In this document: one piece after another, positions 1 through 6,075 of the stretch
Numbering within the stretch: the first letter of the stretch is position 1
Layout: each line of letters begins with the position of its first letter
Assembly: GCA_964372855.1 (NCBI GenBank)
Contig: CAYJRY010000040.1
Span: forward strand, 1-12,208
DNA: 12,208 bases
Reading direction: 5' to 3'
Source: JACOXT01 sp964372855
GTDB lineage: Bacteria; Patescibacteriota; Microgenomatia; Levybacterales; UBA12049
The notes under the pieces: model-generated
The model's input: only the letters and a program-made list of their open reading frames with translations
Told to the model about the DNA's origin: nothing
Databases searched by the model: none
Translations under genes and position numbers: made by a program

Positions 1-414
1 GTCATTTGTTTTTAATCTCGTGTTGGTATCACGGGCAAATCTTAATATTCCCAGATTTCCAGGAGTCCCCTGAATAGTAATCTTGCCCAAAACCTCGTCA
101 CTTTGCTTATCATAAATTACAGTGTGTCCAGCACCTATAACTACAATATCATTTTGATCAGGAACCTTTCCTCCGACCCAAGTTGATGATTGTGACCAAT
201 TTCCACCTTGAGCTGAAACTACGTTAGTCACTTGAGCTGACGGATTGAAAATTTGAATATTGCCTACTATAAAAGGCGTTGAAAAGATTATTAGAAGAAA
301 AGTAATAATCGCAAGCTTTACGAATATACTCAAACTTAAGAAAAGTTCAAAAAGAGATTTAAAAGGGCTTAATCTTGGTTTTGTGTTATCACCAACAGAC
401 AGGATTTTCACCAT
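1..414 (-). CDS. Exported G8-domain protein, 5' part only
   Basis: An open frame of 138 codons starts at ATG 414 and runs off the left edge without a stop, so only the N-terminus is visible. Residues 31-50 form a hydrophobic segment, followed by NPSA/Q at 57-61, which fits a signal peptidase site after Ala60. Residues 70-102 read GGNWSQSSTWVGG, then VPDQND, then VVIGAGHTVIYD. This is the Gly/Trp pattern that opens the G8 domain, found in large extracellular beta-rich proteins. I infer a secreted or surface-anchored protein, probably much longer than seen here. The first 61 residues align without gaps with the product of the gene at 1815-2318, which supports this start. A sigma70-type promoter lies at 435-463. 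There is no Shine-Dalgarno sequence before the ATG. The G8 call is pattern recognition; the function is unknown. Confidence 0.75.
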   Translation of the reverse strand, partial: MVKILSVGDNTKPRLSPFKSLFELFLSLSIFVKLAIITFLLIIFSTPFIVGNIQIFNPSAQVTNVVSAQGGNWSQSSTWVGGKVPDQNDIVVIGAGHTVIYDKQSDEVLGKITIQGTPGNLGILRFARDTNTRLKTND

Positions 415-434
415 AAAAAAAGGCTACAAAAAAT

Positions 435-463
435 ATTATGAACTAAAATAAATTCTATGTCAA
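435..463 (-). promoter_or_regulatory. Sigma70-type promoter of the G8-domain gene
   Basis: On the minus strand TTGACA (458-463), a 17-bp spacer and CATAAT (435-440) give a near-consensus promoter between the GalT-family gene and the G8-domain gene. The -10 box ends 20 nt before the ATG at 414. The mRNA should therefore have a leader of roughly 13 nt, which is T-rich and lacks a Shine-Dalgarno. This differs from the closer spacing seen at most other genes here. Confidence 0.65.
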
Positions 464-489
464 GTATGAAACTTTTAGCAAGCTTATAG

Positions 490-1386
490 TTAGATTCTTT
501 TTTTGTAAGTTGCTTTGTGAATAGTTTTAATTTTCTCCTCAACCGGATATTCGAAATGCTCTTTAATAAATTCTATAGTTTCTTTAGGATCTTGTGTATT
601 GACATAAATTCCCGATCCAATTTCAAATCCTCCCAAGACTTTAAGCCTTGGGATAATCCTAATATACCAGTCTCCTCCAGGATAAATATAAAAATTATAA
701 GAAAACCCGTCTCCGTGACGAAGTCTCATAATATAAATAAGCCTTGTTAAGACAAAAGATAAGTCTTTAATTTCCTCATTGGATATTTCTCCAAAGGCTC
801 TTCCGCGTTGACGAGGCGCTGCCCACACCTCATCCGGCCATTGCGAAGATCGTGGACAAAAAAGTACAAAATATTTTGTCTCATGTGTTACTTGACCGCG
901 TGTTACATTGGGTAAATCACCATCATCTGCAAGCCGTGGAATATCCATCTTGACATCAAATGGGATGACAGCTAATTGGGTATGCGGATGAGGCAGACTT
1001 TCTCCTCCTGCTTCACCCCTATTGTGAAAAATATAAACTTGCCCTGCTTTGGAATGAGTATTAAAACGCTGTTTATAAGTTTCTAAAATAAGTTCTGTTT
1101 GAGACAAAGGAAGATCAGCGAAATTTTTGTGATGATCGGGCGAGTGGATGATTATTTCATGAATAGGTGCAAAAGGAAACTTATTCGGAACTACCCTTAT
1201 ATGCCAGTTGCTGTCTCCTTTCTCCCCGCCGATTCTATAAACTTCTGGCTCGTCTTTTTCCCGCCCCAAACAAAAAGGACAAACTGGCTCAGCTCCTTTC
1301 GCAACGTCAGGCCGAAGCGCGCGACGGGGTGCCAAAATCACCCAACGCTTAGACAATGGGTTTTGCAAAAACTCAAAATCAGCCAT
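490..1386 (-). CDS. galT: Galactose-1-phosphate uridylyltransferase family (GalT / ADP-glucose phosphorylase-like)
   Basis: This 298-residue protein belongs to the HIT-fold GalT family, which moves a nucleotidyl group between a sugar nucleotide and a sugar 1-phosphate through a covalent nucleotidyl-histidine. The N-terminal zinc motif CPFC is at 36-39. The active site is LPHPHTQ at 131-137, with His135 the expected nucleophile and Gln137 the conserved partner. WHIRVVPNKFPFAP (61-74), FHNRGEAGGES (120-130) and the late block WYIRIIPR (240-247) are also typical. At 298 residues it is shorter than the E. coli GalT of about 350. The family includes ADP-glucose phosphorylases, and a glycogen synthase gene lies about 1 kb upstream, so a role in ADP-glucose or UDP-hexose turnover is possible; sequence alone does not settle the substrate. 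It starts at ATG 1386, 6 nt after an extended -10 box. Confidence 0.88.
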   Translation of the reverse strand: MADFEFLQNPLSKRWVILAPRRALRPDVAKGAEPVCPFCLGREKDEPEVYRIGGEKGDSNWHIRVVPNKFPFAPIHEIIIHSPDHHKNFADLPLSQTELILETYKQRFNTHSKAGQVYIFHNRGEAGGESLPHPHTQLAVIPFDVKMDIPRLADDGDLPNVTRGQVTHETKYFVLFCPRSSQWPDEVWAAPRQRGRAFGEISNEEIKDLSFVLTRLIYIMRLRHGDGFSYNFYIYPGGDWYIRIIPRLKVLGGFEIGSGIYVNTQDPKETIEFIKEHFEYPVEEKIKTIHKATYKKRI

Positions 1387-1392
1387 GTTTAT

Positions 1393-1401
1393 ATAGTATC
1401 A
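1393..1401 (-). promoter_or_regulatory. Extended -10 element of the GalT-family gene
   Basis: The minus strand reads TGATACTAT, that is TGn plus TACTAT, then only ATAAAC before ATG 1386. Transcription would begin at or next to the A of the start codon, giving a leaderless mRNA. No good -35 box sits at 17 bp, which is usual for extended -10 promoters. Confidence 0.6.
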
Positions 1402-1430
1402 TATCCTAAGAAAAGTATATCACAAAAGTT

Positions 1431-1769
1431 TTATTTGCATTCAAAAAGTACAACTGAGGTGGTGTGGGTTGGAAGAATATTAGACTTAAAACCATCAATA
1501 TTACTCATTAAAGGCAAGACCATTATTATTAGGTCTTTACTTTCTGTATTTTCTAATTTTTTCAGACAATAAATCTTACTAGTATTTTCATCATTTCCAT
1601 CAACAATAGGTGGGACAGGTGTTGAATCTTGATTCAAACTGTTTTCACTAAAAGGCGAAGCGGCTGCTGTGAATATTAAACCTGCTGATAGCATCATGGC
1701 TATCTTTCCAGCTGAATTTTTAACTTTTTTACTAATTAACTCTTTTTGCCATCTTCCCATTTCTTTCAT
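1431..1769 (-). CDS. Small secreted protein of unknown function
   Basis: I do not recognise this 112-residue protein. Residues 4-22 are Lys/Arg-rich. A hydrophobic stretch at 23-36 is followed by small residues (TAAAS, 34-38), which looks like a signal peptide cleaved near Ala36 or Ala37. The mature part of about 75 residues starts with a Ser/Asn/Pro-rich linker and has two cysteines, Cys68 and the penultimate Cys111, which could form a disulfide outside the membrane. I chose ATG 1769 rather than the upstream in-frame TTG at 1787 because a -35/-10 promoter at 1778-1806 places its start point at about this ATG. A second ATG three codons further in is also possible. It lies between another small anchored protein and the GalT-family gene. 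Confidence 0.55.
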   Translation of the reverse strand: MKEMGRWQKELISKKVKNSAGKIAMMLSAGLIFTAAASPFSENSLNQDSTPVPPIVDGNDENTSKIYCLKKLENTESKDLIIMVLPLMSNIDGFKSNILPTHTTSVVLFECK

Positions 1770-1777
1770 AGGAAGAT

Positions 1778-1806
1778 ATCTTACCAATGCAAAGATTTAC
1801 TTTCAA
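1778..1806 (-). promoter_or_regulatory. Promoter of the small secreted protein gene
   Basis: The minus strand has TTGAAA (1801-1806), a spacer of exactly 17 bp and TAAGAT (1778-1783), followed by 8 nt and ATG 1769. The -35 box starts about 10 bp after the stop of the preceding gene. The spacing predicts a leaderless or nearly leaderless transcript. Confidence 0.55.
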
Positions 1807-1814
1807 TAGCAGCC

Positions 1815-2318
1815 TTAGGGAAATCTTTCTCTAACAAATACAACCCACTTGCCCATCGTACTTGTTCCAAGACCTTTGGGATCAACACCAATCTCAACAA
1901 GATTGCTTGTTTTTTCATCAAAAGAATATGGCGAATCAAGGGTTGCTCCAATAATCCATACCTCGTTATTCTCAATTCGAACTGGATTTATACTTACTGC
2001 ATAAGAAGCTAATTCTTTTTTCACATACTCAACATTTCCTGGATAAGTCTGAAGTGCGATATTTATTGCATCGCCACAAGAAAGCTCACCTGAAACGTTT
2101 TGTGCTCCCCAACAAAGAGTGGTAGGAGTTTGTGTTTGGGCTTTTGATTTAAATATTTGATAGTTAAGAACAATAAAAGGAGTTGAGATTATAATGAGGA
2201 TATAGGCTACAAAGGCAATTTGAAGAACTCTATCAAGTTGCCTAAACTGAACCCACAAAGACTTAACAATATTTTGTCTGCTATGATGAACAGAGATTAT
2301 TTCAGGGTTTTTGGGCAT
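1815..2318 (-). CDS. Exported protein with the shared 60-residue leader
   Basis: This 167-residue protein has no family I recognise. Residues 1-30 are polar. Residues 31-50 form a hydrophobic segment ending in STPFIV. KSKA/Q at 57-61 fits a signal peptidase site after Ala60. The exported part of about 107 residues carries two cysteines (Cys69, Cys81) and a C-terminal beta-rich stretch with VWIIGATLDSPYSF and WVVFVRERFP. The first 61 residues align without gaps with the G8-domain protein at the left edge; the remainders are unrelated. That exact register favours ATG 2318 over an in-frame GTG two codons upstream. A -35/-10 pair at 2326-2354 puts the start point next to this ATG. The function is unknown; an envelope or secreted location is inferred. 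Confidence 0.6.
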   Translation of the reverse strand: MPKNPEIISVHHSRQNIVKSLWVQFRQLDRVLQIAFVAYILIIISTPFIVLNYQIFKSKAQTQTPTTLCWGAQNVSGELSCGDAINIALQTYPGNVEYVKKELASYAVSINPVRIENNEVWIIGATLDSPYSFDEKTSNLVEIGVDPKGLGTSTMGKWVVFVRERFP

Positions 2319-2325
2319 TAACACT

Positions 2326-2354
2326 AGTTAAATACAAAAACAAAACAAAGTCAA
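2326..2354 (-). promoter_or_regulatory. Probable promoter overlapping the glgA stop codon
   Basis: The minus strand shows TTGACT (2349-2354), a 17-bp spacer and a weak -10, TTAACT (2326-2331), then 7 nt to ATG 2318. The -35 hexamer contains the TGA stop of glgA. The -10 is poor, but the spacing to the ATG matches the other genes in this window. Confidence 0.4.
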
Positions 2355-3784
2355 GATTGTACAAGAGAAGTATAGAGGTTTTTGTAAAGTTTGGCGCTTT
2401 TATCCCAAGAAAAATCAGTTTTCATTGCCAATACTTGCATTTTTCTAAACTTACTTTGATTATTATAAAGTAAAAGTGCGTGTTTTATTGCCCCAAATAA
2501 AGAAGAGGCTGAATTTTTTTTAAATAAAATTCCATTTTTATTATGAATAATAGAGTCTTTAAGTCCGCCTGTTTCTGAAGCTATGGGAATAGTTCCATAC
2601 TTCATAGCAACCATCTGAACCAATCCACAAGGCTCAAAATGAGAAGGAATTATTACAAAATCAGAGGAGACATACAATTTATGCGCAAAATCTTCATCAT
2701 AATCAAAAATTGCTTTGATATTTGACACAGTTGACTTTGTAATAACTCTTGTTATGCTTTTTTCAATGTTTGGATCTCCAGTTCCCAAAAATATAAAATT
2801 TATATTATTGTTTAATTTTTTAATTGCTTTAATAAGCAAATCTACACCTTTTTGTTTAACCATTCTTCCTATAAACGCAAATGTTGGTTTGTTTTGAAGA
2901 GATAATGTTCTTATAAGATCTTCTTTGTTATTTCTTTTGCCCTCATCCAAAGTTGAGAGATCATACTTATGAAATATTTGATTATCAAGAGTTGGATTCC
3001 AAACAGTGTGATCAATTCCATTTAGTATTCCTAGTATTTCATCTCTTTCTCCTTTTTCTAAAGCTCGTTTTTCAAGAAAATATTTAAGCTGACCGCTCAT
3101 GTGATTTTGTGTGATCTCTTTGGCATAAGTTGGCGAGACAGTTGAGACTTTTGTTGCATGAATTATTCCCTCTCCTAAGATATTTATCTCTTTTACTGGC
3201 TTTCCTCTTTTAATTTCCTTCGTATCTTCATCTTTTATATGAAGTAAATCCAATACCTTCAACGATCCTATGCCTTGATAATTATGATTATGAATAGTAA
3301 GAAGTGTTGGAATATTAAGGCTTGTTTTTTTCTTCAAGATAAGGGGGATTAAGCTTGTTTGCCAATCATTGCAATGAATAACACTTGGAAGCCATTTTTC
3401 GTTATAAGATAAATATGAAATAAAATGACTAACAGCCAAGTCAAAAAAAGCAAATTGGTCTATTTTCTTATTTTTCCCTCGTGTATTGATGTATGACAGA
3501 TTGGGCCTGTTGCTTAGGAAATAAACCTCGACTTTAGAGTTGGGCAAATTAGTTTTATATACCCCAACCTCCTCTTCACCACTTCCGAAGTGAATAAAAA
3601 ACTGTCCAATTCTTTTTAGATTTTCTTTTGATCTTATGTCTTGATAATATGGAATTACAGCTTTTGCCTCAACTCCTATAATATCCAAAGCTTTGGGCAA
3701 AGAACCCATTACATCCCCAAGTCCTCCTTTTTTGAAAAAAGGAAGCATTTCATATCCGCAAAGTAAAACACGCAAAGAATTCAT
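2351..3784 (-). CDS. glgA: Glycogen/starch synthase, GT5 family
   Basis: This 477-residue enzyme is full length for a bacterial GlgA, which transfers glucose from ADP- or UDP-glucose to the non-reducing end of an alpha-1,4-glucan in the cytoplasm. The donor-binding loop KKGGLGDV is at 18-25. Next come the N-domain block HCNDWQTSLIP (137-147), STVSPTYAKEI (214-224) and GILNGID (252-258). The C-domain starts with GRMVKQKGVDLL (306-317). The catalytic block FEPCGL (383-388) is followed by MKYGTIPIASETGGLKD (394-410). All key motifs are intact, so activity is likely. The start ATG 3784 lies the usual distance before the KxGGLGDV loop. Only 14 AT-only bases separate it from the GT4 gene upstream, so it probably belongs to the same transcription unit. 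I see no Shine-Dalgarno. No glgC or branching enzyme is in view. Confidence 0.92.
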   Translation of the reverse strand: MNSLRVLLCGYEMLPFFKKGGLGDVMGSLPKALDIIGVEAKAVIPYYQDIRSKENLKRIGQFFIHFGSGEEEVGVYKTNLPNSKVEVYFLSNRPNLSYINTRGKNKKIDQFAFFDLAVSHFISYLSYNEKWLPSVIHCNDWQTSLIPLILKKKTSLNIPTLLTIHNHNYQGIGSLKVLDLLHIKDEDTKEIKRGKPVKEINILGEGIIHATKVSTVSPTYAKEITQNHMSGQLKYFLEKRALEKGERDEILGILNGIDHTVWNPTLDNQIFHKYDLSTLDEGKRNNKEDLIRTLSLQNKPTFAFIGRMVKQKGVDLLIKAIKKLNNNINFIFLGTGDPNIEKSITRVITKSTVSNIKAIFDYDEDFAHKLYVSSDFVIIPSHFEPCGLVQMVAMKYGTIPIASETGGLKDSIIHNKNGILFKKNSASSLFGAIKHALLLYNNQSKFRKMQVLAMKTDFSWDKSAKLYKNLYTSLVQS

Positions 3785-3790
3785 AAAATA

Positions 3791-3818
3791 TTTAATATTT
3801 AATTTTTAATATTTAATA
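3791..3818 (-). repeat. AT-only 7-bp tandem repeat across a gene end
   Basis: On the + strand there are four consecutive heptamers TTTAATA, TTTAATT, TTTAATA, TTTAATA (3791-3818), with a degenerate copy at 3784-3790. They cover the last codons (ILNIKN) and stop of the GT4 gene at 3799-4962 and most of the spacer before glgA. The last residues of that enzyme therefore appear to be repeat-encoded. Confidence 0.65.
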
Positions 3819-4962
3819 TCTTTTTGTAAACATTCTCATACCCCTCAACCATTTTCTCAATTGTAAAATTTTCTTCGACGTGCCGACGACAATTTGCTCG
3901 ATCTATCTCGCCAATTCTTCTTACTGCCTCTACCATCCCCTCAATCCCGCGTTTCTTAATAACCCATCTACCTGAATTTCGAATTTTGAATTTTGAATTT
4001 CGAATTTCTTGATCCGCCAATGGCGGATCTATTATAAACCCTGTTACTCCATCTTTTATTATCTCAGGAACGCTGCCTCTATTATATGCAATAACAGGAG
4101 TACCGCACGCCATAGCCTCAATCATTACAAGTCCAAACGGCTCCTCCCAGTGAATTGGAAAAAGAAAAGCAATGGATTCTTGATATAACTTAACCAAATG
4201 CGACATACTTTCCAAACCTATGTAAAATATTTTTTTATTATCAATTGCGGGTTTTACTTTTTTTTCCCAATATTTTCGATTGTTAATTGGATAATCAAAA
4301 TGTTCTCCAGTTATAATTAGTTTTTCCCCTGTAATTTTTGAAACCTCAATTGCGTCGGTAAAACCTTTCTCTAATCTTATTCGTCCTGTAATCAGAAGAT
4401 ATTTTTGCGAACCATTCCTCATAGTATAAAGCTTAGGATCAATTCCATTAGGAACTGTATTTATAAAATTAATAGTCGCGTCATTTCTTTGATTTTGACT
4501 TAGACTTACAAAGTAAACGTTTTTGAGTTGACTAATCTTAGTTAAATCTCTATTTCTGTTATTTGTAATCGGATCATGAAAAGTAAAAACCAAAGGTATA
4601 TTTGGCGGTTTAGTTGTAAGGACAGGATAAAGTCTTTCTATCGGAACATGAATATGAACTATATCTAAATTTTCTTTAACTGCAATGTCAAACATAAATT
4701 TACAAAGTTTTCTTTCTGCCTCGATTACAAAATTATGATAATCATTTTTTGACATTCCTTGGCGATATCTGGAAGTTGATTCGATGTCATTATGACATAA
4801 GATAGCATTTGTCTTTGACTCTTTCGCTGCAAATAAATATACTTTGTGTCCATGGTCTACAAAGCCATCAGCAAGCTGACCAACAATAATCCATGGCGCA
4901 AGAATGTGATGACCCTTCGGGGGGACAGCATAGGCTGGGGAAATATAAACTCCGATCTTCAT
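3799..4962 (-). CDS. GT4 glycosyltransferase carrying a repeat-derived insert
   Basis: This 387-residue GT-B glycosyltransferase should transfer a sugar from a nucleotide sugar with retention of configuration. The N-domain starts KIGVYISPAYAVPP. The C-domain has ITGRIRLEKG (191-200) for diphosphate binding and the catalytic E-x7-E block EEPFGLVMIE (Glu274, Glu282), followed by CGTPVIAYNRGSVPEII. It is closely related to the GT4 genes at 4963-6009 and 8958-10022. Residues about 312-338 are an extra segment missing from both. It is encoded by a perfect palindrome and a 7-bp tandem array and lies in the C-domain after VTGFIID, outside the catalytic motifs. The glycine-rich GGTE loop of the 4963-6009 enzyme is replaced by GHHILAP (17-23). 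Its ATG directly follows the TAA of the upstream gene, so the two are co-transcribed. Acceptor and donor are unknown. Confidence 0.88.
   Translation of the reverse strand: MKIGVYISPAYAVPPKGHHILAPWIIVGQLADGFVDHGHKVYLFAAKESKTNAILCHNDIESTSRYRQGMSKNDYHNFVIEAERKLCKFMFDIAVKENLDIVHIHVPIERLYPVLTTKPPNIPLVFTFHDPITNNRNRDLTKISQLKNVYFVSLSQNQRNDATINFINTVPNGIDPKLYTMRNGSQKYLLITGRIRLEKGFTDAIEVSKITGEKLIITGEHFDYPINNRKYWEKKVKPAIDNKKIFYIGLESMSHLVKLYQESIAFLFPIHWEEPFGLVMIEAMACGTPVIAYNRGSVPEIIKDGVTGFIIDPPLADQEIRNSKFKIRNSGRWVIKKRGIEGMVEAVRRIGEIDRANCRRHVEENFTIEKMVEGYENVYKKILNIKN
3974..4008 (-). repeat. Five-copy 7-bp tandem repeat inside a GT4 gene
   Basis: The + strand holds five heptamers end to end: GAATTTC, GAATTTT, GAATTTT, GAATTTC, GAATTTC. 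On the coding strand they encode EIRNSKFKIRNS (residues 319-330). The array lies immediately beside the palindrome at 4011-4029, and together they account for most of the insert relative to the paralogues. AAATTC-type heptamer arrays are, from memory, a common intergenic element in CPR genomes; that link is inference. Confidence 0.8.
4011..4029. repeat. Perfect 19-bp palindrome within a coding region
   Basis: GATCCGCCA, one central A, then TGGCGGATC form a perfect inverted repeat. It is GC-rich compared with its surroundings. It encodes residues 312-318 (DPPLADQ) of the GT4 enzyme and adjoins the heptamer array, which suggests one composite repetitive element that inserted in frame. In RNA it would form a stable 9-bp stem. 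Confidence 0.8.
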
Positions 4963-6009
4963 TTATTTTAACAATTTTTTATAAACTTCAACATAATCTT
5001 TTACCATCTTTTGTTTGGAAAATAACGTTTCAACACGAATTCTGCAGTCTAAACGTTTGATCGTTTTAATTTTTTTAAATGCTTCCAAAATCCCATCTAT
5101 TCCCATCTTGGAATCTATAACAAAACCTGTCTTACCATGACTTACTACCTCAGATACTGAGCCCATATTGTAGCCAATAACTGGCGTACCGCTTGCCATA
5201 GATTCGATCATAACTAGTCCAAATGGTTCATGCCAAGAGATTGGAAATAACGTACATAATGCTTCTTGATAAAACTTACTCATTTCATTATGACCCATTT
5301 GTTCTTGAATAAATGTAATTAAACTCGTATTAATTTCAGGCTTTATAACATTATCAAAATACTCCTGATCAACAACATCCACTTGTCCAATCATAGTTAA
5401 AGGTATATTAAGATATTTTGCGACTTTTATGGCATCCATTGGCCCTTTTTTATCATTGATTCTGCCTACAAATAAAAGTCTTTCTTTTGGGGAGTTATTA
5501 AATTTGTACTCATTAACATCAAGGCTATTATAAACTGTGGCAACATAATTAAGCTCTGGTAACGCGCCTCTTTGGTTGTTGGATATACTGATAAAATTGC
5601 TATCTTTAAAAGAGGCTAAAACCATTCTTCTCTCTTCTTGAACTTCTCCTTTGTAATAACTTCCGTGCCAAGTGTGAACTACTGGAATTGATGCTTGCTC
5701 CATTACAAAAAGCCCTAAGTATTGCGCGTGACTATGGATAAGGTCGAATTCTTTCTGATATTTCAGGCAATTTCTGTAGTGCAACAGCGGTAAATAAATA
5801 GATTTTGTAGAAATAGCATCAAGCCCTAAGTTTTTTGGAAAAAGACTTATTAACTTTGCTTTCGTATGGCTATCTCCTGATGCAAAAAGAGTAACATCAT
5901 GACCTTCCTCGACCAAACCATCAGCTAAAAGCGAGACAATTTTTTCAGTTCCACCATAACCTAAAGGTGGGATGGGCAAATAAGGTGGAGCAAGGAGTGC
6001 AACGCGCAT
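4963..6009 (-). CDS. GT4 glycosyltransferase with intact motifs
   Basis: This 348-residue GT4 enzyme has the best-preserved motifs of the three close paralogues here. The N-terminal glycine-rich loop is IPPLGYGGTEKI (13-24). GHDVTLFASGDS (36-47) is typical of this group. HTWHGSYYKGE is at 112-122, and FVGRINDKKG (180-189) supplies the diphosphate-binding Arg and Lys. The catalytic E-x7-E is HEPFGLVMIE (Glu261, Glu269), followed by SGTPVIGYNMGSVSEVV. It should add a hexose to a glycan or lipid acceptor at the cytoplasmic face of the membrane; donor and acceptor cannot be told. It starts at ATG 6009, 7 nt after an extended -10 box, and its stop abuts the ATG of the next GT4 gene. It is the likely first gene of a 6009-to-2351 unit ending with glgA. 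Confidence 0.9.
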   Translation of the reverse strand: MRVALLAPPYLPIPPLGYGGTEKIVSLLADGLVEEGHDVTLFASGDSHTKAKLISLFPKNLGLDAISTKSIYLPLLHYRNCLKYQKEFDLIHSHAQYLGLFVMEQASIPVVHTWHGSYYKGEVQEERRMVLASFKDSNFISISNNQRGALPELNYVATVYNSLDVNEYKFNNSPKERLLFVGRINDKKGPMDAIKVAKYLNIPLTMIGQVDVVDQEYFDNVIKPEINTSLITFIQEQMGHNEMSKFYQEALCTLFPISWHEPFGLVMIESMASGTPVIGYNMGSVSEVVSHGKTGFVIDSKMGIDGILEAFKKIKTIKRLDCRIRVETLFSKQKMVKDYVEVYKKLLK

Positions 6010-6016
6010 ATTATTT

Positions 6017-6046
6017 ATAATAACACTATAAACGCTTGTTATTCAA
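6017..6046 (-). promoter_or_regulatory. Promoter of the GT4-GT4-glgA unit
   Basis: The minus strand has TTGAAT (6041-6046), an 18-bp spacer and an extended -10, TGT plus TATTAT (6017-6025), then AAATAAT and ATG 6009. The start point would fall on or next to the ATG, so the first gene of the unit is probably translated from a leaderless end. Confidence 0.6.
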
Positions 6047-6075
6047 TAGTCATGAAGATAACGGCAAAGAATTTG

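Noticed and set aside
260..451. 63-codon open frame on the + strand near the left edge
   Set aside because: It is antisense to the G8-domain gene, whose translation shows a clear leader and domain motif.
1099..1572. 157-codon open frame on the + strand
   Set aside because: It is antisense to the well-supported GalT-family gene and has no recognisable protein features.
2319..2324. GTG start two codons upstream of 2318
   Set aside because: The leader aligns residue for residue with the G8-domain protein only when translation starts at ATG 2318, and the promoter spacing agrees.
3974..4008. Heptamer array considered as a CRISPR or minisatellite locus
   Set aside because: The units are only 7 bp with no spacers and no cas genes, and the array sits within an open GT4 gene.
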